Source: Corynebacterium senegalense
GTDB taxonomy: Bacteria > Actinomycetota > Actinomycetes > Mycobacteriales > Mycobacteriaceae
Direction: 5' to 3'
DNA length: 64,000 nucleotides
Assembly: GCF_900411315.1 (NCBI RefSeq)
Contig: NZ_LS990887.1
Location: 186,001-250,000 of the forward strand
Each line of letters begins with the position of its first letter. The stretch's first letter is position 1. Under the pieces are notes generated by a model, which saw only the letters and a list, made by a program, of their open reading frames with translations, searched no databases and was not told where the DNA came from. Made by a program: the position numbers and the translations under genes. This document shows positions 40,873-48,796 of this stretch, piece by piece.

Positions 40873-42066
40873 ATGGACTTTCTCGACTTCCTCGCGGCCA
40901 GCCCGAGCCCCTTCCACGCTGCGGCCAACGTCGCGGGCACGCTTCACGACGCCTCCTTCGCCCTCGACCGGGCCACGAGCCCCGGAGGCCACGTCTTCGT
41001 CGACGGCGGGGCCGTCGTCGCCTGGTGGGTGCCCGAGAACGCGAACCCGCGGATGCGGATCGTCGGCTCGCACACGGACTCGCCCGGGCTGTTCGTCAAA
41101 CCCGACCCGGACGTCCTGCGCGAGGGGTTCCAGCAGGTCGCGGTGGAGGTCTACGGCGGGCCGATACTGCAGACGTGGTTCGACCGTGACCTCACCTTCG
41201 CCGGGCGGGTGGTGCTCGCCGACGGCACGCAGCGCCTCGTCAACACCGGCCCCGTGGCGCGGGTGCCCAGCCTGGCCATCCACTTGTACCGGGGCGACGC
41301 GCCGGCGTTGGAGCGGCAGGTGCACACGCAGCCGGTGCTCGGCGGGGACCTGCCGTTCAGCGGGGTCCTCGCCCGCGCGGCCGGGGTCGAGGCGGGGGAC
41401 ATCCTGGCGCACGAGCTGGTCAGCGCGGACACGCAGCGCGGCGCGGTGCTCGGCGATGTTCTGGCGGCGGGGCGCCTGGATAACCTGAGCAGCGTGTGGG
41501 CGTCGTTAAGCGCCCTGCTCAAGGCGAAGGACGCGGCGCGCGACGTGCTCGTGCTCGCGGCGTTCAACCACGAGGAGATCGGCTCGGCGACCCCGACGGG
41601 CGCGGGAGGGCCGCTGCTGGAGCGCGTGCTGAACATGCTGGCCGCCGAGCTGGGGGATCCCGCGGAGGTGTTCGCGAATTCGCTTCTGGTCTCCGCCGAC
41701 GCCGCCCACGCCGTCCACCCGAACTACCCGGGAAAGCACGACCCCACGCACCGCCCGCTGCTCAACCGCGGACCCGTGCTGAAGATCAACGCGAACCAGC
41801 GCTACGCCTCGGACGCGGTGACGGAGGCCGAGTGGATCCGCGCCTGCCGGGCCGTGGACGTGCCCGTGCAGAAATTCGTGGGCCACAACGACGTGCCCTG
41901 CGGGTCGACCATCGGGCCGATCTCGGCGACGCGGCTGGGCATCCCCACCGTGGACGCGGGCGTGCCGCTGCTGTCCATGCACTCCGCGCGGGAGCTGTGC
42001 GGGGTGCGCGACATGGAGTGGTTCGAGCGCGCGTTGGAGTCGTTCTACCGCGGCGACTACCGTTAA
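40873..42066 (+). CDS. M18 family aminopeptidase
   Basis: A 397-residue zinc aminopeptidase of the aspartyl-aminopeptidase family. The metal-site motifs are intact: GSHTDSPG (about 57-64), FNHEEIGS, SADAAHAVHPNY and the C-terminal LSMHSARELCG. Members remove N-terminal acidic or other residues from peptides in the cytoplasm. Its place just ahead of trmI and the Pup pathway suggests a part in peptide recycling, but this is inference. trmI follows after 33 bp. Confidence 0.93.
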   Translation: MDFLDFLAASPSPFHAAANVAGTLHDASFALDRATSPGGHVFVDGGAVVAWWVPENANPRMRIVGSHTDSPGLFVKPDPDVLREGFQQVAVEVYGGPILQTWFDRDLTFAGRVVLADGTQRLVNTGPVARVPSLAIHLYRGDAPALERQVHTQPVLGGDLPFSGVLARAAGVEAGDILAHELVSADTQRGAVLGDVLAAGRLDNLSSVWASLSALLKAKDAARDVLVLAAFNHEEIGSATPTGAGGPLLERVLNMLAAELGDPAEVFANSLLVSADAAHAVHPNYPGKHDPTHRPLLNRGPVLKINANQRYASDAVTEAEWIRACRAVDVPVQKFVGHNDVPCGSTIGPISATRLGIPTVDAGVPLLSMHSARELCGVRDMEWFERALESFYRGDYR

Positions 42067-42099
42067 CGCGTCCGGCCCATCACCCCAGGAGGTCCCCGC

Positions 42100-42933
42100 A
42101 TGTATTCCGGTCCGTTCCAGGCTGGCGACAAGGTGCAGCTCACCGACGCCAAACGACGCCACTTCACCATCGAGCTCACCCCCGGCGGGCAGTTCCACTC
42201 CCATAAGGGCATCGTCCACCACGACCAGATCATCGGCTCCGACGAAGGCTCCGTGGTCAAGTCGACCCTCGGGGCGGACTACCTGTGCTTCCGCCACCTG
42301 CTCGTCGACCATGTCCTGTCCATGCCGCGCGGCGCGGCCGTGATCTACCCGAAGGATGCGGCGCAGATCCTCGTGGAGGGCGACATCTTCATGGGCGCCC
42401 GCGTGCTGGAGGCCGGCGCGGGATCCGGCGCCCTGTCGATGTCGCTGATGCGCGCGGTGGGGCCGGAGGGCCGCGTGTTCTCCTACGAGATTCGCGAGGA
42501 CCACCTCGAGTACGCCCGCAGCAACGTGGCGGAGTACTTCGGCGGCGAGCCCGAGTGGTGGACCCCGCGCCTGGGCGACTTCGGCGCGGTGACCCAGGAG
42601 GACCTGGGCGGGCCCGTCGACAGGCTGATCCTGGACATGGTGGAGCCCTGGCACTTCATCGACACGGTGAAGGACCTCCTCATCCCCGGCGGCGTCTTCA
42701 TGACGTACGTGGCCACCGTGCCCCAGCTGATGAACATCATGGAGGGCATCCGCGAGGCCAAGTGCTTCACCGAGCCGCGCGCCTGGGAAACCCTGCTGCG
42801 CGAGTGGAAGGTCGACGGCCTGGCCACCCGCCCCGAGCACCGCATGAACGCGCACACCGCCTTCCTCGTGTGGACCCGCCGCCTCGCGGACGGCGTCACC
42901 CCGCCGCGCCCGCAGCGCAAGGCGCGCCGCTAG
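42100..42933 (+). CDS. trmI: tRNA (adenine-58-N1)-methyltransferase TrmI
   Basis: A 277-residue SAM-dependent methyltransferase that makes m1A58 in the T-loop of tRNAs. The N-terminal beta domain (about 1-85) precedes the Rossmann fold with the SAM motif VLEAGAGSGALSMSLMRAVG (about 100-120) and DRLILDMVEPWHFI. Actinobacterial TrmI is tetrameric. It lies directly upstream of arc, an order conserved with mycobacteria where it neighbours mpa. The ATG follows CCCCAGGAGGTC, a strong ribosome site. Confidence 0.94.
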   Translation: MYSGPFQAGDKVQLTDAKRRHFTIELTPGGQFHSHKGIVHHDQIIGSDEGSVVKSTLGADYLCFRHLLVDHVLSMPRGAAVIYPKDAAQILVEGDIFMGARVLEAGAGSGALSMSLMRAVGPEGRVFSYEIREDHLEYARSNVAEYFGGEPEWWTPRLGDFGAVTQEDLGGPVDRLILDMVEPWHFIDTVKDLLIPGGVFMTYVATVPQLMNIMEGIREAKCFTEPRAWETLLREWKVDGLATRPEHRMNAHTAFLVWTRRLADGVTPPRPQRKARR

Positions 42934-42942
42934 TCTGGATGC

Positions 42943-44454
42943 ATGGCTATCGAGGATGACGCTTTCGGCCCCCAGCTGCGCGAACTCAAGCGCGAGAACC
43001 AGGCGATGGGCTCGCGCAACAAGAAGCTCGCCGAGCTGCTCAAGGCCAGCCGGGACAAGCTGAACGACCTCTACGCCCAACTCGAGGCCCTCGAGGAGCC
43101 CGCCAGCACCTACGGAATCTATCTCTCCGGCGCCCGCGGCGAGGCGGAGGTGTTCACCAGCGGGCGCCGCATGCGGGTGAAGGTCTCGCCGAACGTCTCC
43201 CCGGAGGCGCTGGCCCCCGGCACCCTGGTCCGCCTCGGCGACGGCACGATCGTGGTGGAGGCCTGCGGCTACGAGGACACCGGCCAGCTCGCCACGCTCG
43301 TGGAGCGCATCGGCACCGACCGGGCGGTGGTGGCCGACCAGCAGGGGGCTGAATCCCTGGTGAGGCTGGCGGAGCCGCTGCTGCGCACCGTCCGTGCCGG
43401 TGACACCGTCATCTGCGACATGCGGGTGGGCTTCGCCTACGAGAAGGTGGCCAAGACGGAGGTCAACCAGCTCTCGTTGGAGGAGGTCCCGGACGTCACC
43501 TACGCAGATATCGGCGGCCTGACCAGCCAGATCGAGACGATCCAGGACTCGGTCGAGCTGCCGTTTTCCCACCCGGACCTCTACCGCGCCTACGACCTCA
43601 CCCCGCCCAAGGGCGTGCTGCTCTACGGCCCGCCCGGCTGCGGCAAGACGCTCATCGCCAAGGCGGTGGCCAACTCGCTGTCCACGCGCATCGGCGACGG
43701 CGGCAGCGCGCACTTCATCAACGTCAAGGGCCCGGAGCTGCTGAACAAGTTCGTCGGCGAGACCGAGCGCCGCATCCGCCTCATCTTCGAGCGCGCCCGC
43801 GAGCTCGCCTCCGACGGCCGCCCCGTCATCGTCTTCTTCGACGAGATGGAGTCCATCTTCCGCACCCGCGGCTCCGGCGTCTCCTCCGACATGGAAACCA
43901 CGGTGGTGCCGCAGCTGCTCACCGAGATCGACGGGGTGGAGGACATCGCCAACGTCATCGTCATCGGCGCGACCAACCGCGAGGAGCTCATCGACCCGGC
44001 CATCCTGCGGCCGGGGCGCCTGGACATCAAGATCCGCGTCTCGCGGCCCACCCGCGACGAGGCTCGCGACATCTTCGCCCGCTACCTCACCGACGACATC
44101 CCGCACGCCACCGACACCGCCACGCTTATCGACGCCGCGGCCGCCGCCCTCTTCGAACCCCGCCCGTTCATCCGCCTCACCCTCGCCGACGGCACGGAGC
44201 GCATCCTGCACTACTCCGACTTCGTCTCCGGGGCGATGATCGCCAACATCGTCGACCGCGCCAAGAAGCTGGCGATCAAGGACCACATCTCGGGGGCGTC
44301 GACAAGCGGCGTAAGCGCCGAGCATCTCCGCGCGGCCGTGCGGGCCGAGCAGAACGAGAGCGAGGACCTGCCGAACACGTCCAACCCCGACGAGTGGGCG
44401 CGCATCACCGGCCACCACGGCCGCCGGGTGGTGAGCGCGGAGGTGATCGGCTGA
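42943..44454 (+). CDS. arc: proteasome-type AAA ATPase Arc (Mpa homologue)
   Basis: A 503-residue hexameric AAA unfoldase of the ARC/Mpa family, which recognises Pup on tagged proteins. An N-terminal coiled coil (about 10-50) for Pup binding is followed by OB-fold domains (about 55-190), then the AAA domain with GPPGCGKT (about 228), FFDEMESIF (about 298) and [17 protein letters not shown]. The C-terminus ends [10 protein letters not shown] and lacks the Gln-Tyr-Leu docking tail that Mpa uses to engage the 20S proteasome. That agrees with the missing prcBA. It lies 9 bp after trmI and three hairpin repeats follow. Confidence 0.95.
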   Translation: MAIEDDAFGPQLRELKRENQAMGSRNKKLAELLKASRDKLNDLYAQLEALEEPASTYGIYLSGARGEAEVFTSGRRMRVKVSPNVSPEALAPGTLVRLGDGTIVVEACGYEDTGQLATLVERIGTDRAVVADQQGAESLVRLAEPLLRTVRAGDTVICDMRVGFAYEKVAKTEVNQLSLEEVPDVTYADIGGLTSQIETIQDSVELPFSHPDLYRAYDLTPPKGVLLYGPPGCGKTLIAKAVANSLSTRIGDGGSAHFINVKGPELLNKFVGETERRIRLIFERARELASDGRPVIVFFDEMESIFRTRGSGVSSDMETTVVPQLLTEIDGVEDIANVIVIGATNREELIDPAILRPGRLDIKIRVSRPTRDEARDIFARYLTDDIPHATDTATLIDAAAAALFEPRPFIRLTLADGTERILHYSDFVSGAMIANIVDRAKKLAIKDHISGASTSGVSAEHLRAAVRAEQNESEDLPNTSNPDEWARITGHHGRRVVSAEVIG

Positions 44455-44457
44455 AAA

Positions 44458-44568
44458 GTCCGCAGTGCGGACTTTTCGGGGGGCTGTCACGCGCTTGACG
44501 GCGTCCGCAGTGCGGACTTTTCGGGTGGTTCACCGCATGCCCCTTGAGGTCTGCAGTGCGGACTTTTT
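44458..44568. repeat. three tandem hairpin repeats after arc
   Basis: Three copies of a hairpin element GTCCGCAGTGCGGACTTTT begin at 44458, 44503 and 44549 (third copy with one T for C). Starts are 45 and 46 bp apart. Each is a self-complementary 15-mer followed by 4-5 T, like an intrinsic terminator, and the first is also preceded by AAAA so it would work in both directions. The first two have CGGG after the T run. The spacers differ. Confidence 0.85.
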
Positions 44569-44631
44569 CTCATGGTTTTCGCTGCTAGAAGCGTCGGCGG
44601 AGCCGTGTCCGACCCCCTTGCTACACTCCCG

Positions 44632-44655
44632 CTCGAACACACATTCACGTTCGAG
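44632..44655 (+). promoter_or_regulatory. inverted repeat before the HNH gene
   Basis: CTCGAAC (44632-44638) and GTTCGAG (44649-44655) flank a 10-base loop; flanking CCC/GGG extends the stem with a bulge. It lies just past a possible -10 (TACACT, 44622-44627) and runs into the ribosome site GAGGGGG, so it could hide that site in mRNA or act as an operator. The half-sites look like the actinobacterial LexA box, but the spacing is 10 rather than 4. Confidence 0.45.
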
Positions 44656-44663
44656 GGGGAACA

Positions 44664-45905
44664 ATGACAACGCCGCACATCGACAACCTGAACCAGCTCG
44701 CGCCACGGCAGCTGGCCCGGCGCATCGAAGAAGGCTTCGGCCTGTTCACGCGCAAGAAAGCCGAGATCCTGTACGCCATCGCGCTTTTCGACGCCATGGG
44801 GCTCGCCCGCCGGCACGGGGCGAGCTCGACCGCGATGTGGATGGTGACCACATTCGCCCTGCCCAACTCGACCGCGCACGAGTACGTGAAGGTGGCGCGC
44901 ACGATGAAGCAGTTCGAGCTGCTCGCCGGGGCGTTCCTGGAGGGGCGGACGAGTTACTCGCGGGTGCGGCTCATCCTGCCGCTGCTGGAGCGCGGCAACG
45001 AGGCCGAGCTGGTCGAGCTCGCCTGCACGCTGGCGTACCACGAACTCGAGTTGGCGCTCCTCCGGTTCCGCGAGCGGCAGGCTGCGCCGCGGCGGGAGTC
45101 CTACGTGCGGCTCAAGGTGCGAGAGGACGGGCGGGTGGGCCTGTGGGCGGACTTCAACGCCGCGGAGGGTGCCCGCGTCATGGCGGCCATGAAGGTGGGG
45201 GAGCTCGCCTGGCACGCTTCGGACTTGCAGGACCTGGTCGGCGCGGACGGGACCATCGACGACAGCCTCCTCGACGCTGAGATGGACCGGCAGGAGTCGC
45301 GCGCGGCGGGGTGCTCGGGTTTCGGTCTGCCTCTGAACGCGGCGCTGGTCAGCTCGTTCATGGGCCTGGTAAACATCGCGCTGAGCGGGCCGAAGAACCC
45401 GCTGCGCGCCCCAGGTGCACACGTCAACGTCGTCATGACCACCGACGGGCGCGCCTACCTGCCGAACAACCCGGGCGCCGGCTCGGAGGCCGTGAAGAAT
45501 TTCCTCTCTAACGCCAACTACCGGGTGAACACCGTCGACGAGACGGGCCTGGTGCTCAACACCGGTCGCGCCGTTCGCCTGGCCACCGATGCCCAGGTCA
45601 ACGCGCTGATGCTCATGTGGCGGGGGCGCTGCGCCATGCCGGGCTGCTCGCACGAGCGCTTCATCGAAATCCACCACATCCGCGAGTGGGCCGACGGGGG
45701 TCTGACGGACCTGGACAACCTTCTCCCGCTGTGCTCGGCGTGTCACGCGCTGGTCAGCGACGGGTGGGTGAGCATCCTCAAGGACGGCGGCGACGTCCAC
45801 TTCGTCCGCGCCGACGGCACGCGCTACGTCAGCTACGACCACGGGCTGCCCGAGCGCAACGACGACGCCCGGACGAAAGAGGAGTTCAGCTCCTGTGCGT
45901 GCTGA
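44664..45905 (+). CDS. DUF222 / HNH endonuclease domain protein (13E12-like)
   Basis: A 413-residue protein with an N-terminal helical DUF222 region (about 1-270) and a C-terminal HNH nuclease domain: CAMPGCSHERFIEIHHIREWADGGLTDLDNLLPLCSACH (about 325-365), with both CxxC zinc pairs and the IHH catalytic motif intact. Such proteins are abundant in corynebacteria and mycobacteria and are related to the REP13E12 repeat family; their role is not established. It sits between arc and the pdx locus, apart from any phage genes. The ATG follows GAGGGGGAAC. Confidence 0.9.
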   Translation: MTTPHIDNLNQLAPRQLARRIEEGFGLFTRKKAEILYAIALFDAMGLARRHGASSTAMWMVTTFALPNSTAHEYVKVARTMKQFELLAGAFLEGRTSYSRVRLILPLLERGNEAELVELACTLAYHELELALLRFRERQAAPRRESYVRLKVREDGRVGLWADFNAAEGARVMAAMKVGELAWHASDLQDLVGADGTIDDSLLDAEMDRQESRAAGCSGFGLPLNAALVSSFMGLVNIALSGPKNPLRAPGAHVNVVMTTDGRAYLPNNPGAGSEAVKNFLSNANYRVNTVDETGLVLNTGRAVRLATDAQVNALMLMWRGRCAMPGCSHERFIEIHHIREWADGGLTDLDNLLPLCSACHALVSDGWVSILKDGGDVHFVRADGTRYVSYDHGLPERNDDARTKEEFSSCAC

Positions 45906-47247
45906 CGGACGCGAAGGCGCGGTGCACCCGCTCGAAGTCGTCGTCGTCGAGGTGCGCGAAGCTCATGATCAGCCCGCCGCTTTCCGACGCCCCAATCCTC
46001 CCGCACTCGATCCCCCGCCCCGCGAGCCAGTCGACGACGCGTTCCTCCGCCGCGGGCATGGGGAACCGAACCGCGAGGTCGACCCCCGTCGACGCGTCTT
46101 TCTCGATGGCGGTGGCGCCCAGGGCCTCCAGGGCGGGGCAGATGGCGTCGCCAAGCACCTCGCGGCGCCGCGCCAGGCGGCTGTGCACCGCCCGCGTGTT
46201 GCGGCGCACGTACCCGCCGTCGAGGAGGTTCGCGATCGCGCGCTGGGTGACAGGGGAGACGGGCATGCCCAGCACCTCCCGCGTGCCGCGCAGCGTCGCC
46301 GCCATCGCCTGGCCCGCCACCACGTAACCCGCGGAGAGCTGCGTGCTCAGCAGCGTGGAGAAGGTGCCGAGGGTCAGCACCCGCGCTTCGGAGGCGAGCG
46401 TGGCCAGCGTGGGCTGCGGCGAGACGCGGTAGCGCAGCTCCGTGTTGAAGTCGTCCTCGATCAGCACGCACCCCGTCCGCGCGGCCCAGTCCAGCAGCTC
46501 GGCCCGCCGGGGCGCGGGCATGGAGCCGCCCAGGGGGTAGAGGTGGGACGGGGTGACCAGCAGCGCGTCGAGGTCTGCGGGCAGCGCGGAGACCACCAGG
46601 CCCCCGGCGTCGGTCCGGCACGTCACCGGCGTGTGTCCGGCCACCGGTATCACGCGCCGCAGCCCCGGGTGGCCGGGGTCCTCCACACCCACCCGGAGGC
46701 TGCGCCCCAGGGACATGAGGATGAGCAGCAGGCCCTCGCGCGACCCGCCGGTGACCACCACGTCCCCCGCATCGACGGCGAGGCCCCGGGCGAGCAGCAG
46801 GTGGGAGGCGATGGCCGTGCGCAGCTCCGGCTGCCCCGCCTTGTCCACCCGCGCCGCGGGCTCGGCCGCCGCCTCGCGCCACGCCCGGCGCCACGCGGCC
46901 GGGCGGATCGTTCCCGCGTGGCCGGAGGAGGGCTTGAGCGAGACGACCCGCCCGGCCCTTCCGCGCGGGCGCGGCGCGTGGGCCGCCGGGCCGGGGGAGC
47001 CCGCGCGGGCCAGGTCCGGGTGGATCCGCGTCGGCGCCCCCTGGGTGGCCAGCAGGAATCCCTCCGACAGGAGCTGGTCGTAGGCGCTCACCACGGTCCC
47101 GCGAGACACCCCGAGCTGGCGGGCCAGTTCGCGGGTGGAGGCCACGGTGTCGCCCGCCGAGAGCTGGCCCGTGGAGACGAGCCCGCGCATGCCGGCGGCG
47201 ATCTGCACGGGGAGGGGAGAGGGCAGCGAGCGGTCGACGGAAAACAC
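45886..47247 (-). CDS. pdxR: PdxR-like MocR-family regulator lacking the PLP lysine
   Basis: A 453-residue GntR/MocR regulator. The N-terminal winged helix (about 5-70) contains STRELARQLGVSRGTVVSAYDQLLSEGFL; the rest is an aminotransferase class I-like domain with IEDDFNTELRY (PLP-pyridine Asp region). Where the family has a Ser-Lys in GTFSK, this protein reads LGTFSTLLSTQLSAGYV, with Thr in place of the Schiff-base lysine. It is divergent from pdxS, as PdxR is in C. glutamicum, where it activates pdxST. The GTG at 47247 gives the expected N-terminus FSVDRSLPSPLPVQIAAGM. Its 3' end overlaps the HNH gene by 20 bp. Confidence 0.88.
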   Translation of the reverse strand: MFSVDRSLPSPLPVQIAAGMRGLVSTGQLSAGDTVASTRELARQLGVSRGTVVSAYDQLLSEGFLLATQGAPTRIHPDLARAGSPGPAAHAPRPRGRAGRVVSLKPSSGHAGTIRPAAWRRAWREAAAEPAARVDKAGQPELRTAIASHLLLARGLAVDAGDVVVTGGSREGLLLILMSLGRSLRVGVEDPGHPGLRRVIPVAGHTPVTCRTDAGGLVVSALPADLDALLVTPSHLYPLGGSMPAPRRAELLDWAARTGCVLIEDDFNTELRYRVSPQPTLATLASEARVLTLGTFSTLLSTQLSAGYVVAGQAMAATLRGTREVLGMPVSPVTQRAIANLLDGGYVRRNTRAVHSRLARRREVLGDAICPALEALGATAIEKDASTGVDLAVRFPMPAAEERVVDWLAGRGIECGRIGASESGGLIMSFAHLDDDDFERVHRAFASVSTHRS

Positions 47248-47297
47248 AACTGGTCCAAAGGAATAGGGGGAAAGTGGCTCTAGCAATCTACCAGTTG
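47247..47297. promoter_or_regulatory. candidate PdxR operator region
   Basis: The divergent gap contains AAAGTGGCTCTA (47271-47282), close to the PdxR motif AAAGTGG-W-(T)-CTA that I recall for C. glutamicum, flanked by an inverted pair CAACTGGT (47247-47254) and ACCAGTTG (47290-47297) whose arms start 43 bp apart, about four helical turns. The left arm touches the pdxR start codon, which would allow autoregulation. Confidence 0.55.
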
Positions 47298-47316
47298 GTG
47301 CAGCAGCATGGTGAAC

Positions 47317-48225
47317 ATGTCTGAAAACTCTCCCGTTGAGAACACCGAAAATACCGTGAAGTCCGGCCTCGCCCAGATGCTCAAGGGCGGGGTGATCATG
47401 GACGTGGTCACGCCCGAACAGGCGCGCATCGCCGAGGACGCGGGCGCCGTCGCCGTCATGGCCCTCGAGCGCGTGCCCGCCGACATCCGCGCCCAGGGCG
47501 GCGTGGCCCGCATGTCCGATCCCGACCTCATCGAGGGGATCATCGAGGCTGTGGACATCCCCGTCATGGCCAAGGCCCGCATCGGGCACACCGTCGAGGC
47601 GCGGATCCTCGAGCACCTGGGGGTGGACTACATCGACGAGTCCGAGGTGCTCAGCCCGGCGGACTACGTCAACCACATCGACAAGCGCGGGTTCACCGTG
47701 CCGTTCGTGTGCGGCGCGACCAACCTCGGCGAGGCGCTGCGCCGCGTCAACGAGGGCGCGGCCATGATCCGCTCGAAGGGCGAGGCGGGCACCGGCGACG
47801 TCTCGGAGGCCACCAAGCACATCCGCACGATCAAGGCGGAGATCGCGAAGCTGCACGGCCTCTGGAACTCCAACCGCGACGAGCTCTACGTCGCGGCCAA
47901 GGAGCTTCAGGCCCCCTACGAGCTGGTCGCCTACGTCGCCGAGCACGGTGAGCTGCCGGTGGTGCTGTTCACCGCGGGCGGCGTCGCCACCCCGGCCGAC
48001 GCGGCGCTCATGATGCAGCTCGGCGCCGACGGCGTGTTCGTCGGGTCCGGCATCTTCAAGTCCGGCGACCCGGCCGCACGTGCGGCGGCAATCGTGAAGG
48101 CCACCGCCGCGTGGGACGACATCGAGGTTGTCGCCGAGGCTTCCCGCGGGCTCGGCGAGGCGATGGTCGGCATCAACGTCGCCGACCTGCCCGCCCCGCA
48201 CCGCCTGGCGGAGCGCGGGTGGTAA
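47317..48225 (+). CDS. pdxS: pyridoxal 5'-phosphate synthase subunit PdxS
   Basis: A 302-residue PdxS (Pdx1), the synthase subunit that builds PLP from ribose-5-phosphate, glyceraldehyde-3-phosphate and ammonia. The TIM barrel motifs are [31 protein letters not shown], with the first catalytic Lys in VMAKARIGH, and later [35 protein letters not shown]. The first catalytic lysine region is intact. Starts at 47308 or 47317 are possible. It overlaps pdxT by 7 bp. Confidence 0.97.
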   Translation: MSENSPVENTENTVKSGLAQMLKGGVIMDVVTPEQARIAEDAGAVAVMALERVPADIRAQGGVARMSDPDLIEGIIEAVDIPVMAKARIGHTVEARILEHLGVDYIDESEVLSPADYVNHIDKRGFTVPFVCGATNLGEALRRVNEGAAMIRSKGEAGTGDVSEATKHIRTIKAEIAKLHGLWNSNRDELYVAAKELQAPYELVAYVAEHGELPVVLFTAGGVATPADAALMMQLGADGVFVGSGIFKSGDPAARAAAIVKATAAWDDIEVVAEASRGLGEAMVGINVADLPAPHRLAERGW

Positions 48226-48791
48226 ACGCGCGGGTAGGCGTCCTCGGCCTGCAGGGAGGGGTGCGTGAGCACGCCGAGATGCTCGGGCAGCTCGGCGCCG
48301 GCGTGACCCACGTGCGCCGCCCGGCCGACCTCGACGGCGTCGACGGCCTGGTCATCCCCGGCGGGGAGTCCTCCACGATCGACAGGCTGCTGCGCATCTT
48401 CGGCCTCTTCGAGCCGCTGCAGCAGGCCCTCGGCGGGGGCCTGCCGGTGTTCGGCACCTGCGCGGGGCTCATCACCCTCGCCGCGGAGATCGAGGACCCG
48501 GCGCCCGGGCAGGGCAGCCTCGGGGTGATCGACATGACGGTCCGGCGCAACTCCTTCGGCCGGCAGATCGTCAGTGACGTCGAGAAGATCCCCACCGCCT
48601 ACGGGGAGGTGACGGCCGCGTTCATCCGCGCGCCCGAGGTTCTCGAGGTGCGCGGCGACGCCCGCGTGATCGCCCGGCGCGGCGAGGCGATCGTCGGCGT
48701 GGAAACGGACACGGCCCTGGCCGTCAGCTTCCACCCGGAGCTGACCGGGGACACCACCCTCCACGAGAGGTTCCTGGCGAAAGTAACCTAG
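48219..48791 (+). CDS. pdxT: pyridoxal 5'-phosphate synthase glutaminase subunit PdxT
   Basis: A 190-residue class I glutaminase that feeds ammonia to PdxS. The glutaminase motifs are [13 protein letters not shown] at the start, [20 protein letters not shown] with the nucleophile cysteine (about 80) and [10 protein letters not shown] with the catalytic His/Glu (about 170). The GTG at 48219 overlaps the pdxS end by 7 bp. dop follows after only 5 bp, so pdxST and the Pup genes may share a transcript. Confidence 0.95.
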   Translation: MVNARVGVLGLQGGVREHAEMLGQLGAGVTHVRRPADLDGVDGLVIPGGESSTIDRLLRIFGLFEPLQQALGGGLPVFGTCAGLITLAAEIEDPAPGQGSLGVIDMTVRRNSFGRQIVSDVEKIPTAYGEVTAAFIRAPEVLEVRGDARVIARRGEAIVGVETDTALAVSFHPELTGDTTLHERFLAKVT

Positions 48792-48796
48792 GTCGC

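Noticed and set aside
44454..44568. CRISPR array
   Set aside because: Only three short units, each self-complementary and ending in a T-run, with no cas genes beyond a RecB-type nuclease that lacks Cas4 context. Terminator-like repeats explain them better.
44632..44655. LexA (SOS) box before the HNH gene
   Set aside because: The half-sites fit but the gap is 10 bases instead of 4, so canonical LexA binding is unlikely. Kept only as an inverted repeat.
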